A stretch of 37,222 nucleotides of DNA, from contig JAFLUH010000013.1 in the NCBI GenBank assembly GCA_022508895.1, positions 1 to 37,222 on the forward strand, written 5' to 3'. Made by a program: the position numbers and the translations under genes. The notes under the pieces were generated by a model. That model searched no databases. It was not told where the DNA came from and saw only the letters and a program-made list of their open reading frames with translations. Below, piece by piece: positions 33,685 through 37,222 of this stretch. Source of the stretch: Oscillospiraceae bacterium (GTDB lineage Bacteria > Bacillota > Clostridia > Oscillospirales > Ruminococcaceae). How positions within the stretch are numbered: position 1 is the first letter of the stretch; each line of letters opens with the position of its first letter.

Positions 33685-34176
33685 ATGGCAATTTGCAAAC
33701 AGTGCGGAGCACAAATCGACGACAACGCAGTTGTCTGCCCTTCCTGCGGAGCACAGCAGGGAGTCGCCGGCAACCCCAACGCAGGCTTTACGCCTCCGCC
33801 GATCCCTACGGGAAATGATTACACAATGCAGTTCGACTACAACGACATTCAGCAGAATAAGGTACTGGCTCTTTTCGCTTATCTCGAAATACTGTTCCTT
33901 ATCCCTCTGCTGGCAGCGCCCAACTCTCCCTACGCACGCTTCCACACAAATCAGGGTCTGGTTCTGTTCCTGACCAGTATCGTCAGCGGTGTGGTTGTGG
34001 GTATACTGACCTTTATTCTCGTTTGGATCCCTATTGCAGGTATAATAATCGCAGGTCTTATCGGTGGCGCCGTGTCCTTGTGTCTGTTTATCTTTATGAT
34101 ACTCGGTATTGTAAACGCAGTTACAGGCAAAGCTAAGGAGCTGCCCCTCATCGGCAAGATAAGAATACTCAAGTAA
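33685..34176 (+). CDS. Zinc-ribbon membrane protein (DUF4870-like hydrophobic domain)
   Basis: MAICKQCGAQIDDNAVVCPSCGAQ; several TM segments with FHTNQGLVLFL; SD AAGGAGG. Confidence 0.8.
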   Translation: MAICKQCGAQIDDNAVVCPSCGAQQGVAGNPNAGFTPPPIPTGNDYTMQFDYNDIQQNKVLALFAYLEILFLIPLLAAPNSPYARFHTNQGLVLFLTSIVSGVVVGILTFILVWIPIAGIIIAGLIGGAVSLCLFIFMILGIVNAVTGKAKELPLIGKIRILK

Positions 34177-34185
34177 AAATGACAT

Positions 34186-34219
34186 AAAAATAAAAGCGGT
34201 TTCGACCGCTTTTATTTTT
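34186..34219. terminator. Bidirectional Rho-independent terminator with UUCG loop
   Basis: AAAAATAAAAGCGGT-TTCG-ACCGCTTTTATTTTT, 15-bp perfect stem between convergent genes. Confidence 0.9.
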
Positions 34220-34609
34220 TTAAACGATTATCATATCTTTTATATTTTCAAATGTCTTTTCGCCAATACCGCTTACCTCCATTATCTCCTCAATGGTGTC
34301 AAAGCCGCCGTTTTCTTCTCTGTAGGCAATGATCCGTTCTGAAATGGCATCGCCTATGCCGGGCAGTGATATCAGCTCTTCTTTGGAGGCTGTGTTGATG
34401 TTGAGCGGTGATTCGGAGGGATAATATGTGCCGGAAGGTGGGACAGCCTCAGGTGCTGAAGCGGTGTTTTCGGCTGAGGAAGCGGGAACGGAGAAATCGT
34501 TGACGTATACCGTGCCGGACTGCCTGATCAGGGTACTTGTCAACAGTATGCAAAGGCAGGATATGATGAAAAGCGCAGACAGCAGCCAAAAAAGCGGTTT
34601 TTCTTTCAT
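34220..34609 (-). CDS. ComEA-like helix-hairpin-helix DNA-binding protein with N-terminal TM
   Basis: INTASKEELISLPGIGDAISERIIAYREENGGFDTIEEIMEVSGIGEKTFENIKDMI. Confidence 0.9.
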   Translation of the reverse strand: MKEKPLFWLLSALFIISCLCILLTSTLIRQSGTVYVNDFSVPASSAENTASAPEAVPPSGTYYPSESPLNINTASKEELISLPGIGDAISERIIAYREENGGFDTIEEIMEVSGIGEKTFENIKDMIIV

Positions 34610-34638
34610 TCGTGTACCTTACAACAGTTGTTTTGCTT

Positions 34639-35079
34639 TTATATATTATAGATATATCTGTTATTGTCAAAATGCTCAAAGCCTACGGTCAGGAACATAT
34701 TACGGCTTTGCTCATTGAACGGGTATATCTCGGCTTTTACCTGAGACATACCCTTTTCTCCCGCCAACTCTATTATATTTTTTATACAGCGTCTTCCTAT
34801 GTGCCTGTTCTGATACTCCCTGCAGATAACTATGGCTATTTCACCGTCGTTTTTCAGGGTAACGTCTCCTACAAGCTGACCCTTGTATTCGATGTAGTAG
34901 CAATCACCGTGAGTGGACAGGTAGAAATACATACTCTTCAGCGTTTCCATTGTGTAGACGTGGTCGATATTGTCCACCTGCCTGCACAGCTCTAAGTCCT
35001 GATACCACTGAAATGTCACTTCATGATTGGGGTAATAGGGTATCAGGGTTATTTCTTCGTCAATAATTCTTTTTTCCAC
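34639..35079 (-). CDS. GNAT family N-acetyltransferase
   Basis: IAIVICREYQNRHIGRRCIKNIIELAGEKGMSQVKAEIYPFNEQSRNMFLTVGFE. Confidence 0.85.
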   Translation of the reverse strand: MEKRIIDEEITLIPYYPNHEVTFQWYQDLELCRQVDNIDHVYTMETLKSMYFYLSTHGDCYYIEYKGQLVGDVTLKNDGEIAIVICREYQNRHIGRRCIKNIIELAGEKGMSQVKAEIYPFNEQSRNMFLTVGFEHFDNNRYIYNI

Positions 35080-35096
35080 TTTTCTGCTACGGCAGC

Positions 35097-35732
35097 TTAC
35101 TTCGTGCCGAATATCCTGTCTCCGCCGTCGCCTATGCCGGGAACGATGTACAGATCCTCGTTCAGTCCCTCGTCAAGTGCGCCGCAGTAGATACAAACGT
35201 CGGGGTGAGCGGTCTGAAGCGCTTTCACACCCTCTGGGCAGGCTACTACCGTCATGAATTTTATGGAGCGTGCGCCTACTTCCTTTATCTTGTCGATGGC
35301 TTTTACGGCGGTGGAGCCGGTTCCAAGCATCAGATCCATTACGATAACGTCACGTTCCTTTATGTCAAAGGGGAGCTTGCAGTAGTAAGCGTCAACGCTG
35401 CCGTCGTTGTAGCGTTCGTCACGGCAGATGCCGATGTGCCCTACCTTTGCGGCGGGTATAAGGGCGACTGCGCCCTCTACCATGCCGAGACCTGCTCTGA
35501 GGATAGGAATGAGAGCTACCTTTCTGCCGGAGATTATATTTGATTTGGCAATTGCAACGGGGGTCTGTATTTCAACCTGTTTCAAGGGAAGATCACGGGT
35601 CGCCTCGTAGCTCATCAGCATTCCGATTTCCGAAACCAGCTCGCGGAATTCCTTTGAACCTGTGTTTTTGTCACGCAGCAGGGATACCTTGTGCTGCAGG
35701 AGAGGGTGGTCAAGAATTTTGAGCATTTCCAT
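35097..35732 (-). CDS. upp: Uracil phosphoribosyltransferase
   Basis: DHPLLQHKVSLLRDKNTGSKEFRELVSEIGMLMSYEATRDLPL; PILRAGLGMVEG; MDLMLGTGSTAVKAI; PGIGDGGDRIFGTK. Confidence 0.97.
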   Translation of the reverse strand: MEMLKILDHPLLQHKVSLLRDKNTGSKEFRELVSEIGMLMSYEATRDLPLKQVEIQTPVAIAKSNIISGRKVALIPILRAGLGMVEGAVALIPAAKVGHIGICRDERYNDGSVDAYYCKLPFDIKERDVIVMDLMLGTGSTAVKAIDKIKEVGARSIKFMTVVACPEGVKALQTAHPDVCIYCGALDEGLNEDLYIVPGIGDGGDRIFGTK

Positions 35733-35737
35733 AACGC

Positions 35738-36163
35738 TTAGCTTTCCTCCAGTTTCATTATTTTTTCAACACGGGCAGCGTGGCGGCCGCCTTCAAATTC
35801 AGTAGTCAGAAATACGTTCACCAGCTCGCTTGCAATTCCCCTTGCAATCACCCTGCCGCCGAGACAGAGGACGTTTGCGTCGTTGTGCAGACGGGTGTAT
35901 TTTGCGGAGAAGTAATCGCTGCAGGCGGCGGCTCTTATGCCTTTGACCTTGTTTGCCGCAATTGATATGCCTATGCCTGTGCCGCAGACAAGTATTCCCT
36001 TTTCAGCTTCGCCTGAAACTATTTTTTTGCATACCGTTTCGGCAATGTCGGGGTAATCCTTGCTCTCGCCGCAGTCAAGGTATTCATAGCTTTTTTCATC
36101 AAGGAACTCCATAATGTGATTTTTAAGCTCGGTTCCTGCACTGTCGCTGCCTAAAACAATCAT
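35738..36163 (-). CDS. rpiB: Ribose-5-phosphate isomerase B
   Basis: MIVLGSDSAGTELKNHI...DYPDIAETVCKKI...GILVCGTGIGISIAANKVKGIRAAAC. Start set at MIVLGS. Confidence 0.93.
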   Translation of the reverse strand: MIVLGSDSAGTELKNHIMEFLDEKSYEYLDCGESKDYPDIAETVCKKIVSGEAEKGILVCGTGIGISIAANKVKGIRAAACSDYFSAKYTRLHNDANVLCLGGRVIARGIASELVNVFLTTEFEGGRHAARVEKIMKLEES

Positions 36164-36879
36164 GATTTTTCCTCCGTTTTGTTTTCGTTTATTTTTGCCA
36201 GCCGTTCCCGCTCCGCCTGCGGAAGTCGGAGATACATCGGGAGCAGCTCTCGGGCGGTCACGGTTTCGTACTCGGCTGCTGCAAGGCAAACGTTTTCGGC
36301 TCGCTGTAATCTTACGGTAAGTGGGGCTAAAGCGATGTATTCCTCGTTTATTGTTTTATGTGCAAGCTCTGCGCCGTCACCCACCAGAATTATCTTTTTG
36401 TCATTGTACTGTTTTAATTCCTCTGCAAGGTCTGCTGCGGAGATCGCTCTGTCGGGGGTGATACGGGTGATTTTTTCGGCGTTTACTTCAAACAGGGCGT
36501 TATAGAACTGATTGCAGCGGGCGTCCATCACTGTGCAGGCAATGCAGTCAAAGCCTGCAAGGTTGTATGCAAGAGAATGGAGAGTTGAAACGCCTGCGCA
36601 GGGCTTGTTCAGAGCAAAGGCAATTCCCTTCACTGCGGCAACGCCTATTCTTATTCCCGTAAATGAACCGGGACCGGAGTTTACTGCAAGTAAGTCAATG
36701 TCCCTCAGCTCAGCGCCTGAGCTTTTCAGCATGTCCTCGACCATTGGCATCAGCGTTTGTGAATGGGTGAGCTTGGTGTTCACAAATGAAGCTGCTATGA
36801 CTGTTTTCTTTTCCCCGTTTATGTCGCATAGGGCGCAGGAGCCTGCTACGGCTGAGGAATCCAAACCTAAAATCAGCAT
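36160..36879 (-). CDS. tsaB: tRNA t6A biosynthesis protein TsaB
   Basis: MLILGLDSSAVAGSCAL; LTHSQTLMPMVEDML; VNSGPGSFTGIRIGVAAVKGIA. Confidence 0.94.
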   Translation of the reverse strand: MLILGLDSSAVAGSCALCDINGEKKTVIAASFVNTKLTHSQTLMPMVEDMLKSSGAELRDIDLLAVNSGPGSFTGIRIGVAAVKGIAFALNKPCAGVSTLHSLAYNLAGFDCIACTVMDARCNQFYNALFEVNAEKITRITPDRAISAADLAEELKQYNDKKIILVGDGAELAHKTINEEYIALAPLTVRLQRAENVCLAAAEYETVTARELLPMYLRLPQAERERLAKINENKTEEKS

Positions 36880-37222
36880 TATTTGACCTTTTCGATAGTT
36901 ATTTCACGGCTTGTTTCGCCTGTTTTACCGATAGACACACGGTAGACTGCTGCGGGATAGTCCATGTCAAAGGATATGTTTTCGCTCCACTCGATGCACA
37001 GTACGCCGTTTCTGCCGAAATAATCAAAAAAGCCGATGGCGTACAGGTCGTCAAAGCTGCTTATCCTGAACAGGTCGAAGTGGAAAATGTTGGTGTCGCC
37101 GTAATACTCGTTTATCAGCGCAAAGGTGGGGCTGGTGACTTCTTCGGTTACGCCGAAGAATTTTGCTATGCCCTTGGTAAAGTAGGTCTTCCCTGCTCCC
37201 ATTTCACCTGTGTAAAGCACAG
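36879..37222 (-). CDS. tsaE: tRNA t6A biosynthesis ATPase TsaE (partial, right edge)
   Basis: LYTGEMGAGKTYFTKGIAKFFGVTEEVTSPTFALINEY...IFHFDLFRI; N-terminus truncated by window. Confidence 0.94.
   Translation of the reverse strand, partial: VLYTGEMGAGKTYFTKGIAKFFGVTEEVTSPTFALINEYYGDTNIFHFDLFRISSFDDLYAIGFFDYFGRNGVLCIEWSENISFDMDYPAAVYRVSIGKTGETSREITIEKVK

Noticed and set aside
35738-36289. Extended rpiB ORF start at 36289
   Set aside because: Extra N-terminus is antisense-like within tsaB coding; canonical MIVLGSDSAG start at 36163 overlaps tsaB by 4 nt.

Overview
This 37.2 kb window looks like Gram-positive, Clostridia/Ruminococcaceae-type chromosome. That placement is inferred from gene content and order, not from a search. 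Positions 1-22450 are almost entirely minus-strand housekeeping genes: transketolase N-terminal half, SAM methyltransferase, HAD phosphatase, rluD, lspA, a division cluster (divIVA-ylmH-sepF-yggS) containing an HlyD-like protein, hfq-miaA-mutL-mutS-ylbF, an inserted S51 peptidase plus an orphan gene, miaB, comF, recD2, prmA and a membrane-anchored GH3/NagZ-like enzyme. Positions 22793-27744 (plus) carry overlapping GluRS and GlnRS genes, a sirtuin and a DUF1848 protein. Positions 28549-33604 (plus) form the most interesting locus: a compact type IV pilus-like operon behind one good promoter. It encodes a Thr-rich transglutaminase-fold lipoprotein, a GspF/PilC-like platform, four small single-TM pseudopilin-like proteins without canonical G|FxxxE signals, and one PilT-type ATPase. 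No PilB, PilM or prepilin peptidase gene lies nearby, and convergent comEA follows. The right end is a minus-strand comEA-GNAT-upp-rpiB-tsaB-tsaE run. Signals not in the ORF track include a 51-aa SD-preceded membrane sORF overlapping the recD2 start, a hairpin holding that sORF's start codon, a recurrent GAACAnTGTTC palindrome (3 exact copies plus 1 near copy), a ~100-bp inverted-repeat/terminator unit between mutS and ylbF, and a 23-bp-stem hairpin before the pilus operon. No tRNA, rRNA, CRISPR array or transposase was recognised.
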